DNA of 62,572 bases from Acidobacteriota bacterium (GTDB lineage: Bacteria > Acidobacteriota > Vicinamibacteria > Vicinamibacterales > JAKQTR01), in contig JAPKZO010000003.1 of the NCBI GenBank assembly GCA_026393755.1, forward strand, positions 1 through 62,572, given 5' to 3'. Shown here in pieces: positions 30,178-38,415 of the stretch. The position numbers and the translations under genes were made by a program. Each line of letters begins with the position of its first letter. Positions within the stretch are counted from its first letter, which is position 1. The notes under the pieces are model-generated. The model was not told where the DNA came from. It saw nothing but the letters and a program-made list of their open reading frames with translations, and ran no database searches.

Positions 30178-30213
30178 GCAGCCACCGGGCGCGACGTTCG
30201 CGCGGGTGACTGC
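30178..30213 (+). promoter_or_regulatory. Stable hairpin at the 5' end of the pilA mRNA
   Basis: GCAG (30178-30181) pairs with CTGC (30210-30213), CACC (30183-30186) with GGTG (30205-30208), and GCGCGA (30189-30194) with TCGCGC (30198-30203) around a CGT loop. With the predicted start near 30171 it lies within the first 45 bases of the transcript. A role in mRNA stability is plausible for a highly expressed pilin; this is inference. Confidence 0.5.
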
Positions 30214-30276
30214 GGCTAAACAGGAATCACGCAAATCCGTCAACCGAGCAGGAACGAAGGAAGAAGGAGCAGGAAC

Positions 30277-30819
30277 ATGAGAATCCGTAGCAACAAGGGC
30301 TTTACACTCATCGAGTTGCTGATTGTCGTCGCGATCATCGGCATCATCGCCGCCATCGCCATCCCCGGCCTGATGCGTGCACGCATGGCCGGCAACGAGA
30401 CGTCAGCGATCGGTTCGCTGCGTGCGATTAACAGCGGCCAGGCCACCTACGCCGCGTCGGCCGCGAGCGGCGGCTACTCGCCCTCTCTCATCACGCTCTC
30501 GAGGCCGTGCGGTGGTGCAGTTCACGTTGGCGAGGGGTTCCTTTCGGCCGATCTCACGACCCTCGACACGAACGACAAGAGCGGCTACAGGATCACGATG
30601 GCAGCGGCGACCGACCCGGCGGCGGTGGCTGGTCCGGTCGACTGCAACGGGACAGACACTGTCACCGGCTACTACGCGACGGCGGTGGCCTTGACCGTAG
30701 GCACGTCTGGCCAGCGCGGGTTTGCGACGAACCAGGGCGGCACGATTTTCCAGGAAACCGCAGGGACTGCGCCGACTGAGCCGCTCGGCGTGGCCGGCAC
30801 TGTCACTGTGATTCAGTAA
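30277..30819 (+). CDS. pilA: Major type IV pilin PilA
   Basis: The 180-residue prepilin has the short class III leader MRIRSNKG, cleaved before FTLIELLIVVAIIGIIAAIA; Glu5 of the mature protein is present. The globular part has two cysteines, C78 and C123 (precursor numbering), which could form a disulfide. The gene has its own sigma-54 promoter, a strong AAGGAG ribosome-binding site and a good terminator, so it is a monocistronic transcript. PilD, encoded 4 kb downstream, would cleave the leader. Confidence 0.93.
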   Translation: MRIRSNKGFTLIELLIVVAIIGIIAAIAIPGLMRARMAGNETSAIGSLRAINSGQATYAASAASGGYSPSLITLSRPCGGAVHVGEGFLSADLTTLDTNDKSGYRITMAAATDPAAVAGPVDCNGTDTVTGYYATAVALTVGTSGQRGFATNQGGTIFQETAGTAPTEPLGVAGTVTVIQ

Positions 30820-30843
30820 CCACGCCCCGGGCGTGAGGTTTTC

Positions 30844-30875
30844 GGGGGATGCCCGTGTGGGGCGTCCCCCTTTTT
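30844..30875 (+). terminator. Rho-independent terminator after pilA
   Basis: GGGGGATGCCC and GGGCGTCCCCC form an 11-pair stem (one T-G wobble) with a short GTGTG loop, followed by TTTTT at 30871-30875. It starts 25 bases after the pilA stop. Confidence 0.9.
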
Positions 30876-30886
30876 GTTGCCAGCGC

Positions 30887-30915
30887 TTGACGACAAGCCC
30901 TAAAGCCGCTACAAC
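30887..30915 (+). promoter_or_regulatory. Sigma-70-type promoter for the VKOR-DsbA gene
   Basis: TTGACG (30887-30892), a 17-base spacer, then TACAAC (30910-30915). It lies just after the pilA terminator and 30 bases before the next start codon, so it fits as the promoter of the VKOR-DsbA gene and of the tightly packed genes after it. Confidence 0.65.
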
Positions 30916-30944
30916 TGCGGGAGGCAAGGGGTGCCATTCCTACC

Positions 30945-32171
30945 ATGTCGAAAGTCGTCCGCCGCATCCTCCTTCTGTTGACCCTGGTCGGACTGGCCTC
31001 GTCTCTCGCATCGCTGTACGTGCACGTTCAACTGCTGCGACAACCAGGCTACGTCAGCTTCTGCGACGTGAATGCGGCGGTCAGCTGCACACAGGTGTAC
31101 CAAAGCCAGTACGCCAACGTGGCGGGCGTGCCGGTCGCGCTGTTCGGCGCGTTGTGGTACGCGGGTGTGATGGTGCTGCTGGCCGGGTCGCGCTGGGGCT
31201 GGCCGAGCCTGCGCGAAAGCGCCGTGGGGTACGTCTTCGTACTCAGCGTGTTGGGCCTTGGTGCCGTGCTTTACTTTGCGTACGCGTCGCTTGTCATCCT
31301 CAAGATCGTCTGCGCGATGTGCATCATCACCTATGTCGCGGTGACTGGTGTATTTCTCACTTCAGGTGCAAGGATACCGTTCCCCATGATCACGATTCCC
31401 CGCCGATGCTGGCAGGATTTCAGGACGGCGCTGACCAGCCCGTCCGCCATAGGTGTTGTCCTGGTGTTCATTGCGTCTTCGACCGCGGCGATCGCCTTCA
31501 TGCCTCGCCATGGCGAACTCCAGGCGTCACCCGTCCAGCAGGCTGGCGGCGATCGCACCAGCGAGTTCATTCGCTTCTGGGAATCCCAGCCGCGTGTGCA
31601 GGTGCCGGTCCCGGCCGAAGGCGCGAGTGTCGTCATCGTCAAGTTCTCCGACTACATGTGCCCGGCGTGCGCGCAGAGTTACCTGGACGACAAGCCGATT
31701 CTGGCGAAGTACCGGGCGGAGTACGCCGGCGTGGTCAAGTTCATCACGAAGGACTACCCGCTCGAGACGGAGTGCAACGCCAACCTAAGGCAGGATCTGC
31801 ACCTCGCGTCGTGCGAGTCGGCAGTCGCGGTGCGGCTGGCGCGGCTCAAGGGGCGGGGCGACGCGATGGAAGACTGGCTGTATACGCGAAACCAGGCGCT
31901 TACGCCCCCCATCGTACGGCAGGCCGCGCGTGACATCGGCGGCGTGCCGGATTTCGACGAGCAGTATCAACTGGTGCTGAATCAGGTGAAGAGCGATATC
32001 GGGCTGGCGACGATCCTCGGCATCAACCGGACACCGACCTTCTTTATCGGACACCGCGATCCCGGCACAGATACGGTCGTGTACGTCCGGAACGAGGGCG
32101 CGCTTCCGCCTCAGTACTTCGAGCTGGCCCTCCAGTACGAACTGAAGAAGGCCGGCAAGATCAAGCCCTGA
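30945..32171 (+). CDS. VKOR-DsbA fusion (disulfide bond oxidase/oxidoreductase)
   Basis: The 408-residue protein joins two redox modules. Residues 1-140 are a four-helix VKOR domain with the loop cysteines C40 and C48 and the active-site CAMC at 123-126, which would pass electrons to quinone. After a further helix near 168-186, residues 225-405 form a periplasmic thioredoxin-fold DsbA domain with CPAC at 239-242 and a cis-proline region INRTPTFFIG. Together they would form protein disulfides in the periplasm without separate DsbA and DsbB. It lies inside the pilus locus, in the position of Myxococcus pilG. Confidence 0.9.
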   Translation: MSKVVRRILLLLTLVGLASSLASLYVHVQLLRQPGYVSFCDVNAAVSCTQVYQSQYANVAGVPVALFGALWYAGVMVLLAGSRWGWPSLRESAVGYVFVLSVLGLGAVLYFAYASLVILKIVCAMCIITYVAVTGVFLTSGARIPFPMITIPRRCWQDFRTALTSPSAIGVVLVFIASSTAAIAFMPRHGELQASPVQQAGGDRTSEFIRFWESQPRVQVPVPAEGASVVIVKFSDYMCPACAQSYLDDKPILAKYRAEYAGVVKFITKDYPLETECNANLRQDLHLASCESAVAVRLARLKGRGDAMEDWLYTRNQALTPPIVRQAARDIGGVPDFDEQYQLVLNQVKSDIGLATILGINRTPTFFIGHRDPGTDTVVYVRNEGALPPQYFELALQYELKKAGKIKP

Positions 32172-32174
32172 TCA

Positions 32175-33143
32175 ATGGCTGCAATCCAGACAGACAGTCT
32201 CACCAAGGACTATGCCGTCGGCTTCTGGCGCCCGCGTCCGTACCGGGCCCTCGACGGCGTGACGCTGCGCGTGGAAGCCAACGAGGTCTTCGGTTTCCTC
32301 GGCCCGAACGGCGCTGGCAAGACGACGACTCTGAAGCTGCTGATGCAGTTGATCTATCCCTCGTCCGGCCGCATCTCGATCCTCGGCCGGCCCGCCGGCG
32401 ATCTCGACGTGCGGCGCCGCGTCGGGTTCCTGCCGGAGGCCCCGTACTTCTACGACTACCTGACGGCCGAAGAACTGCTCGAGTACTTTGCCGGACTGTT
32501 CGGGATCAGGAATCCGGAACGCCGGAGACGGGTCAGCGATCTGCTCGATCGCGTGGGCATCGGCGGCGAACGGCGGCTGCCGATGCGGAAGTTCTCCAAA
32601 GGCATGCTGCAGCGCGTCGGCCTCGCACAGGCTCTGATCAACGAACCCGAGGTCGTGTTCCTCGATGAGCCGATGTCGGGACTCGACCCGATCGGGCGCC
32701 GCGACGTCCGCACCATCATCCTGAGCCTCCGCGACCGCGGGTGCACGGTGTTCTTCAGTTCGCACATCCTGTCGGATGCCGAAACGCTCTGCAGCCGCGT
32801 GGGCATCTTGGTCGGCGGGAGGATGGTGGCGGCCGGCAGCATGGCGGAGATGCTTGCGTTCAAGGTCGAGGGGTGGGAATTGGTGGCGACCGGCATCGAT
32901 CCGGTCGCGCTTGGCACGCTCGGCGGAGCGGTGCGCGGCGTCGCGGAGGCTGCCGATGGTCGATGCACGGTCGACCTCGCGCCGGACTGCGAGCCCGAAC
33001 GCGTCATCGCGGCGATTCACGATCGAGGCGGCCGCGTGGTCTCGCTCAATCCGCTTCGCGCGACACTCGAAGATGTCTTCATGCAACAAGTCAAAGCCAG
33101 CCAGACCGCGGCGCCGGCCGGGCGGTTCATGCCGGAGGGTTGA
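32175..33143 (+). CDS. ABC transporter ATP-binding protein (PilH-like)
   Basis: The 322-residue ATPase has Walker A GPNGAGKT near residue 43, signature FSKGMLQRVGLAQAL, and Walker B VVFLDEPMSGLDP, followed by a C-terminal accessory domain of about 100 residues. It is paired with the ABC-2 permease that starts in its stop codon (TGATG). In Myxococcus xanthus an ABC transporter, PilGHI, lies between pilA and pilD and is needed for pilus formation; the position here matches, so a pilus role is likely but not proven. Confidence 0.88.
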   Translation: MAAIQTDSLTKDYAVGFWRPRPYRALDGVTLRVEANEVFGFLGPNGAGKTTTLKLLMQLIYPSSGRISILGRPAGDLDVRRRVGFLPEAPYFYDYLTAEELLEYFAGLFGIRNPERRRRVSDLLDRVGIGGERRLPMRKFSKGMLQRVGLAQALINEPEVVFLDEPMSGLDPIGRRDVRTIILSLRDRGCTVFFSSHILSDAETLCSRVGILVGGRMVAAGSMAEMLAFKVEGWELVATGIDPVALGTLGGAVRGVAEAADGRCTVDLAPDCEPERVIAAIHDRGGRVVSLNPLRATLEDVFMQQVKASQTAAPAGRFMPEG

Positions 33144-33955
33144 TGCCGCGCGTCATCCTGCTTGTCGCCTACCACGTCTTCAAGGAATCCGTGCGGGACA
33201 AGGTGTTGTACAACCTCGTCCTGTTCGCGACGCTGATGATCTCGGCGTCGTACCTGGTCGGGCAACTGACGGCGGGGCAGGACATCAAAATCATCAAGGA
33301 TCTCGGCCTGGCGGCCAGCGCCGTGTTTGGACTGTTCATTGCCGTCTTCATCGGCGTGGGCCTGGTCTGGAAAGAAGTCGATCGCCGCAGCGTCTATAAC
33401 GTCCTGGTCAAGCCGCTCCGCCGCCACCACTTCATCGTCGGCAAGTTCATCGGCCTGGCCCTGACACTGCTGGTCAATCTCGCCGTGATGGCGACCGCCG
33501 TCTACCTGGTGCTGGCCGTCATGGCCTGGACGCAGCCGGCGTTGGCCAACGCCGCCATGGTCGATGCGCCAGTGGTTGACCCGAACCTGCTCAAGGCATT
33601 CCTGCTGATCTACGTTCAGCTGCTCGTCGTCACCGCGCTGGCGTTATTCTTCTCGACCTTCTCGAGCCCGATGCTGTCGGCCGCCTTGACCTTTGGTCTG
33701 TACGTGGTCGGCCACTTCAACGCCGACCTGGCGCATTTCGAGAACGTCGTCAAGTCGAGAGCCGCCGCGCAACTGGCGCGTGCGCTCTACTACCTGTTGC
33801 CGAATCTCGCGCCATTCGATATCAAGACGGCGGTGGTGCACGGCCAGGCGGTCCCGGCTGGCTACCTGCTGCTGACGAGCGGGTACGGCCTGCTCTATGC
33901 GGCTGCCGTCCTCGGGCTGGCGATGCTGGTATTTGCCAGGCGCGATTTCAAATGA
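33143..33955 (+). CDS. ABC-2 type transporter permease (PilI-like)
   Basis: The 270-residue protein has about six transmembrane helices, with FKESVRDKVLYNLVLFATL at the start and RRSVYNVLVKPLRRHHFIVGKF, a typical ABC-2 motif, near residue 85. The ATG overlaps the stop of the ATPase gene by one base, and its own stop overlaps the next gene by four bases, so all three are translationally coupled. It has the place of pilI in the Myxococcus locus. Confidence 0.85.
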   Translation: MPRVILLVAYHVFKESVRDKVLYNLVLFATLMISASYLVGQLTAGQDIKIIKDLGLAASAVFGLFIAVFIGVGLVWKEVDRRSVYNVLVKPLRRHHFIVGKFIGLALTLLVNLAVMATAVYLVLAVMAWTQPALANAAMVDAPVVDPNLLKAFLLIYVQLLVVTALALFFSTFSSPMLSAALTFGLYVVGHFNADLAHFENVVKSRAAAQLARALYYLLPNLAPFDIKTAVVHGQAVPAGYLLLTSGYGLLYAAAVLGLAMLVFARRDFK

Positions 33956-34899
33956 GCGCTGACGCCGCGGCACTCTCGGGCCGGCCTAACCGACGCCAGA
34001 TAGTGGTGGCCTTGGTTGCCTGGGCGTTGCTGACGGGCGCCGCCCTCGGCCTGCAGGCCGTGCGAGAGACCCGCTATCGCATCGAATCGGGTGACGCCAC
34101 GTTGCTCTACGTCACGTCGGGGGCGTCCGCGAACCGCCTGGCGTTGTCGTTCCATGCGCTTCTCGCCGACGTGTACTGGATCCGGGCGATTCAGCACTAC
34201 GGCGACACCCGACTGTCAACCAGTCCGAACAAGCAGTACTCAGCGCTCTACCCGCTGCTGGACCTGGCGACCAGCCTCGATCCGCAATTCACCGTCGCGT
34301 ACCGTTTTGGCGCGATGTTCCTGGCGGAGCCGTTTCCCGGCGGCCCGGGCCGGGTGGACCAGGCGATCACCCTGCTGAACAAAGGACTCGCCGCCGAGCC
34401 TGCGAAGTGGCAGTACGCGCAGGATGCCGGCTTCGTGTATTACTGGTGGCTGCAGGACTACAAACAGGCGGCGATGTGGTTCGACAAGGCGAGCCAGATC
34501 GAGGGAGCACCGTGGTGGTTGCGATCATTGGCCGCGACAACCCTGGCACAAGGCGGCGATCGGCGGTCGTCCAGAGTGCTGTGGATGCAGTTGTACGAGA
34601 CCGCGGAGAACGACTGGGTCAGGACCACCTCCCGGCTCAGACTCGCCCAACTCGACGCGCTTGACGAGATGGACCAACTCGCCGTCCGGGTGGCCAGATA
34701 TCAGCAGATCGCCGGTCGATTCCCGGCGGGCTGGGAGGCCTTGCGCGCCTCTGGCCTGCTCGGTGCGATTCCATCCGATCCGTCGGGCGCGCCGTACGTG
34801 CTGGACCCGACGCAGCCTGGCGGAGTCACCATCGCTCAGTCGTCGAAACTCTATCCGCTGCCGCCTCAGTTTGTGCGAAAGGCAGGTCCGCCATCGTGA
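33952..34899 (+). CDS. Membrane-anchored helical-repeat protein of the pilus locus
   Basis: The 315-residue protein has one N-terminal transmembrane helix (QIVVALVAWALLTGAALGLQ) and a periplasmic part with TPR-like helices (YPLLDLATSLDPQFTVAYRFG, QAITLLNKGLAAEPAKWQYA, DYKQAAMWFDKASQIEG). No enzyme motif and no cysteine were seen. It overlaps the permease by four bases and the prepilin peptidase start by one base, so it belongs to this unit. A scaffold role in pilus assembly is a guess from context. Confidence 0.75.
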   Translation: MSADAAALSGRPNRRQIVVALVAWALLTGAALGLQAVRETRYRIESGDATLLYVTSGASANRLALSFHALLADVYWIRAIQHYGDTRLSTSPNKQYSALYPLLDLATSLDPQFTVAYRFGAMFLAEPFPGGPGRVDQAITLLNKGLAAEPAKWQYAQDAGFVYYWWLQDYKQAAMWFDKASQIEGAPWWLRSLAATTLAQGGDRRSSRVLWMQLYETAENDWVRTTSRLRLAQLDALDEMDQLAVRVARYQQIAGRFPAGWEALRASGLLGAIPSDPSGAPYVLDPTQPGGVTIAQSSKLYPLPPQFVRKAGPPS

Positions 34900-35663
34900 T
34901 GCTTCTCTGGCTGTTGACCCTGGCAGGCGTGCTGGGCTTGTGCATCGGCAGTTTTCTCAACGTGTGCATCTATCGGCTGCCGCTCGAGAAGTCGCTGGCG
35001 TGGCCGGCCTCGCACTGTCCGACCTGTTCGCAGCCGCTCAAGTGGTACGACAACGTGCCGATCGTCGCGTGGCTGGCGCTTGGCGGAAAATGCCGATCGT
35101 GCGGGACGCGCATTTCCGTCGTCTACCCGTTCGTGGAGGCGTTCACCGGCGTGATGTTCGTGTGGGCGACCTGGCAGTACGGCATCGATTGGCTGCTCGC
35201 GTCGCGGCTGGTGTTCGGCTGCGCGCTAATCGTGCTCTTCTTCATCGACCTCGAACATCGCATTCTGCCGAACGGGATTACGATCCCCGGCACCGTCATC
35301 GGTTTCCTGTTCAGCTTCGTGGCGCCGCCAGGCTGGGTGTCGTCGCTCATCGGGCTGGTGGTCGGCGGGCTGATTCCGCTTGTGGTCGCGGAGATCTACT
35401 ACAGGGTGCGCCGGATCGAAGGCCTCGGCATGGGTGACGTGAAGATGCTCGCGCTGGTCGGCGCGTTTCTCGGCTGGCCGCAGGTGCTGCTGACGCTGGT
35501 GGTCGCGTCTCTTCTTGGTTCGATCGTCGGTCTGCCCCTCGCGATCCGCCAGCGCGACATGAAGGCGTCGATGCCGTTCGGCACCTTTCTCGCCATTGCC
35601 GCCATGTTCGCCGCGACCGCCGGAGACTCGGTGATCGCCTGGTACCTCGGGTTCTATCGGTAG
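34899..35663 (+). CDS. pilD: Prepilin peptidase PilD
   Basis: The 254-residue bifunctional enzyme cleaves class III leaders and N-methylates the new terminus. Two CxxC pairs are in the cytoplasmic loop (HCPTCSQPLKWYDNVPIVAWL and CRSC), and the catalytic aspartates are in FFIDLEHRILPN and in GLGMGDVKMLALVGAFLGW, the GxGD motif. About seven transmembrane helices follow. I chose the ATG at 34899; a GTG at 34896 is just upstream. Its likely substrates PilA and the PilV/W/X-like proteins flank it. Confidence 0.94.
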   Translation: MLLWLLTLAGVLGLCIGSFLNVCIYRLPLEKSLAWPASHCPTCSQPLKWYDNVPIVAWLALGGKCRSCGTRISVVYPFVEAFTGVMFVWATWQYGIDWLLASRLVFGCALIVLFFIDLEHRILPNGITIPGTVIGFLFSFVAPPGWVSSLIGLVVGGLIPLVVAEIYYRVRRIEGLGMGDVKMLALVGAFLGWPQVLLTLVVASLLGSIVGLPLAIRQRDMKASMPFGTFLAIAAMFAATAGDSVIAWYLGFYR

Positions 35664-35684
35664 CGCAGAACAATGTCATCGAAA

Positions 35685-35760
35685 GGGCGCCATGAATGGC
35701 GCCCCTACAGGATGAAACCGACCGACGTGTCGTAGGGGCACGGCATGCCGTGCCCGCCCC
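35685..35760. repeat. TAGGGGCG-type palindrome pair, copies 2 and 3
   Basis: Copy 2 (35685-35708) is GGGCGCCAT, GA, ATGGCGCCC then CTAC. Copy 3 (35732-35760) is GTAG followed by a 20-base perfect palindrome starting GGGCACGGCA, then GCCCC. They face each other, CTAC to GTAG, across a 23-base spacer, like a paired REP element. Compared with copy 1 at 17800 the stem bases differ but pairing is kept. They lie just after pilD. Confidence 0.7.
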
Positions 35761-35952
35761 TTTGGCGTGGCGGGTTCGGATGCACTTCCTGCAGTCCGCC
35801 GCGTCGCCCAACGTCGCAGTTTCTGCCATCTCACCGATCCCGCGTCTTTCGCCTCGCTTACCTGCACGGCTGCGAACGGCCCATTTCTTCGGGCGACATT
35901 CGTCGAGCGCGCGGAAGGCGAATTGACCCCGACTTCTGGCCTGCCGATTGCA

Positions 35953-36438
35953 GTGCCCATCGTCGTGCAGCGCCCGCTCGACCACTCCGGATCGACCCTG
36001 ATTGAGGCACTGGTGGCGATCGCCATTCTCACGACAGCGATCGTGTCGCTTGCGGGGCTGGCCTCGGTCGCCGTTCGGACGATCGCGCTGACAGGCGAGC
36101 GCACCGCCGCGGCCATTCTGGCGGCACAAAAACTGGAGGAGCTATCCGCCGCACCAGGGCCGCTGTCGCCTTCGCCGCCAGACGCAGTGAGCCACGACGC
36201 AGCCGGGTTCGTCGAGTACCTCGATGCCTCCGGTGCGATCGTGGGCTCCGGCGATGCAGCGCGCAGCGCGCGTTACGTACGCCGCTGGGCGGTAACTGCG
36301 CTCCAGGCTGATCCGTCTCTCCATCTGATCCACGTTGCCGTCTCGCCGTGCCGTCGGGCGGCGGCAAGCGCCGGCGAATGCGGCGACGCCCGTGGCACGG
36401 TGCGACTCGCCACCGTTCGGTCGGGTGAGGCATGGTAA
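35953..36438 (+). CDS. PilV-like minor pilin
   Basis: With a GTG start at 35953 the protein is 161 residues and has a class III leader ending DHSG, then STLIEALVAIAILTTAIVSL; Glu5 is present. The mature part has two cysteines in SPCRRAAASAGECGD. PilV-type pseudopilins prime pilus assembly and sit at the tip. The start is uncertain: a TTG at 35923 follows GGAAGG closely and would lengthen the leader. The last seven bases overlap the PilW-like gene. Confidence 0.72.
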   Translation: MPIVVQRPLDHSGSTLIEALVAIAILTTAIVSLAGLASVAVRTIALTGERTAAAILAAQKLEELSAAPGPLSPSPPDAVSHDAAGFVEYLDASGAIVGSGDAARSARYVRRWAVTALQADPSLHLIHVAVSPCRRAAASAGECGDARGTVRLATVRSGEAW

Positions 36439-37604
36439 AGCGGGCCGGCGGATTTACGCTCGTTGAGTTCATCGTCTCGGCCGCGGTGACCCTGGTGGCG
36501 GTGAGCCTGGCGGTCGTGCTGGTCATCCCGGCCACCGGGGCGTTCCAGTCGCTGCCCGAAGCGGCCGACCTTCAACAGCGCATCCGCGTGGCCGCCGATG
36601 CGCTCAGGTCCGATCTCACCTCGGCCGGCGGAGGGTTCAGCCTCGGATGGGGCGCCGCGGGCGCGTTGACGTGGCCAGCCGTGCTGCCGTGCCGATGGAC
36701 CGGCGTGCCGCTGTCGTCGGTCGCCGGCGGGTGCGCGAGGGCCGACAGCATCACGCTCTTGTCGATGGCGTCCGAGGCGCCTCAGGCACTCACGGATGTG
36801 GTCGTCAACGATCCCGTCTTGCCGATCGGGCTCGTGCCGGCATCGGCGTGCACTCTGGAGCGAGCGGCGTGCCGGCTTCACGCCGGCAGCCTGATGCTCA
36901 TCGCCGATGGCACGTCGGCCTTTGACCTGTTTACGGCCACAGCCGTCTCCCCTGATGGTGGTCAGGTGACCCATGCCTCCAACCCGCTATCGGGGTTCTA
37001 CGCAGCCGGGGCCCTGGTTGGCGAAGTCAGCGCGCGAAGCTACTACCGCGCCGTCGAATCGGCGACAGGCATCCCGCAACTGCGCCGATCCGAGGGCGCA
37101 GGTCTCAGCCTCCCGGTGGTCGATCACGTCGTCTCGTTGTCGTTTCAGTACTTCGGCGATCCGGCGCCTCCGGTTGTGATCAGTCCGGACGACCCGGTGA
37201 GGCGGACCGTCTCGTACGGCCCGAGTCCGCCACTCAGGGGTACGGATAATCCGCTCGACGCCTGGCCAGCCGGAGAGAACTGCATGTTCGCCGATGACGG
37301 AGAACACCAGGTGCCGAGATTGGCGGCATTGCCGGCTGACGCTTCAAGGCTGGCTCCACTGCCGCTATCGATGTTTGCCGATGGTCCCTGGTGCCCTGAC
37401 CCCGGCTCACCGAACCGATACGATGCGGACCTGCTCCGGATTCGGCTCCTTCGCGTGACCCTGAGACTGCAGGCCCAGTCGGCCAGCGTCCGGGGCCTGT
37501 CCGCAGCGTGGTTCAGCCATCCCGGCCTGGCGCGCGACTCGACACGCCTTGTCCCGGACGTGGAGGTGACATTCGATGTGGTCCCGCGATCGATGCGCAG
37601 GTGA
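36432..37604 (+). CDS. PilW-like minor pilin
   Basis: The 390-residue protein has a short leader MVKRAGG, then FTLVEFIVSAAVTLVAVSLA, with Glu5 present. The large globular domain carries six cysteines (PCRW, GGCAR, SACT, AACR, ENCM, WCPD). PilW-type proteins are part of the tip-priming complex. Its start overlaps the PilV-like gene and its end overlaps the PilX-like gene by 29 bases, so the three are coupled. Confidence 0.82.
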   Translation: MVKRAGGFTLVEFIVSAAVTLVAVSLAVVLVIPATGAFQSLPEAADLQQRIRVAADALRSDLTSAGGGFSLGWGAAGALTWPAVLPCRWTGVPLSSVAGGCARADSITLLSMASEAPQALTDVVVNDPVLPIGLVPASACTLERAACRLHAGSLMLIADGTSAFDLFTATAVSPDGGQVTHASNPLSGFYAAGALVGEVSARSYYRAVESATGIPQLRRSEGAGLSLPVVDHVVSLSFQYFGDPAPPVVISPDDPVRRTVSYGPSPPLRGTDNPLDAWPAGENCMFADDGEHQVPRLAALPADASRLAPLPLSMFADGPWCPDPGSPNRYDADLLRIRLLRVTLRLQAQSASVRGLSAAWFSHPGLARDSTRLVPDVEVTFDVVPRSMRR

Positions 37605-38331
37605 CGCGGCGGGCGGCGGCAAGCCCCGCGAGACCCGACGGACACAGCAGAGCGGTGCCGCCCTCATCACGGTGCTGGCCATGCTGATGCTGGTCTCGAC
37701 GATCGGCCTGGGCCTCGCGCTCACCACCAGTCTCGAACCGGCCATCGCGTCGGCGCACGAGGCGTCCCTCAGTTGCGGGTATGCGGCTGAGGCTGGCCTG
37801 GCTATCGCGCTCCATGAACTTGGCGGCGTGGCCGACTGGAACCTGGTGCTATCTGGGCAGGTCGGATCCGCCATTCTCCAGACCGCTGCCGACACTGGCC
37901 TGCTCCTTCCGGACGGCACCCAGGCCGATGTGGGAAGCCTCACCAATCTCGCCAATTGCGGCCACGCCGCAGCCTGCACCAACCTGGAACTCGACGCCTT
38001 CACGACAGATCGGCCGTGGGGTCCGAACAATCCCCGGTGGCAGGTGTTCGGCCACACCCGACTGGATCAACTCGGGTCCTTCGATCTCGCGCCGCTTCCG
38101 TGCGAGGTGATCGTCTGGGTCGGTGATGATCCAGCGGAACTGGACGGCGACCCGCTTCGCGACAGTGAGCCCGCCCCAGATGGCGCGCGTCGGCCGGGCG
38201 CTGGCGTCATCATGCTTCGCGCGGAAGGATTTGGCATCCGCGGCGCCCACAGGGTGGTCACCGCGACCATCAGCCGTTCTCCGGGAGCGGACTCGAGGCC
38301 CCGTGCGGTCGCGTGGCGGGCAGTCCGGTAG
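37576..38331 (+). CDS. PilX/GspK-like minor pilin
   Basis: The 251-residue product has a long basic leader ending RRTQQSG, then AALITVLAMLMLVSTIGLGL. The fifth mature residue is Thr, not Glu, as in GspK/PilX-type tip proteins. Four cysteines follow in the mature protein (LSCGY, NCGHAAAC, LPCEV). The ribosome-binding site GGAGG lies in the end of the PilW-like gene. Confidence 0.8.
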   Translation: MWSRDRCAGDAAGGGKPRETRRTQQSGAALITVLAMLMLVSTIGLGLALTTSLEPAIASAHEASLSCGYAAEAGLAIALHELGGVADWNLVLSGQVGSAILQTAADTGLLLPDGTQADVGSLTNLANCGHAAACTNLELDAFTTDRPWGPNNPRWQVFGHTRLDQLGSFDLAPLPCEVIVWVGDDPAELDGDPLRDSEPAPDGARRPGAGVIMLRAEGFGIRGAHRVVTATISRSPGADSRPRAVAWRAVR

Positions 38332-38415
38332 GGCTGACTATTCACCAGCATGGATTCGACCGATAATAGAGATCGTCCGGGAGTGTCTCCTGGCCGCTTC
38401 GGGAGCAAAGCAGGA

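Noticed and set aside
30213-30276. Possible cyclic di-GMP (GEMM) riboswitch before pilA, prompted by CACGCAAA in the leader
   Set aside because: Only that short motif matches. The second helix, its GNRA loop and the receptor, and the length needed before the ATG are missing.
35767-35952. A longer N-terminus for the PilV-like protein
   Set aside because: The upstream frame crosses repeat-derived sequence, has no prepilin-like character and would place the class III leader about 75 residues from the start.
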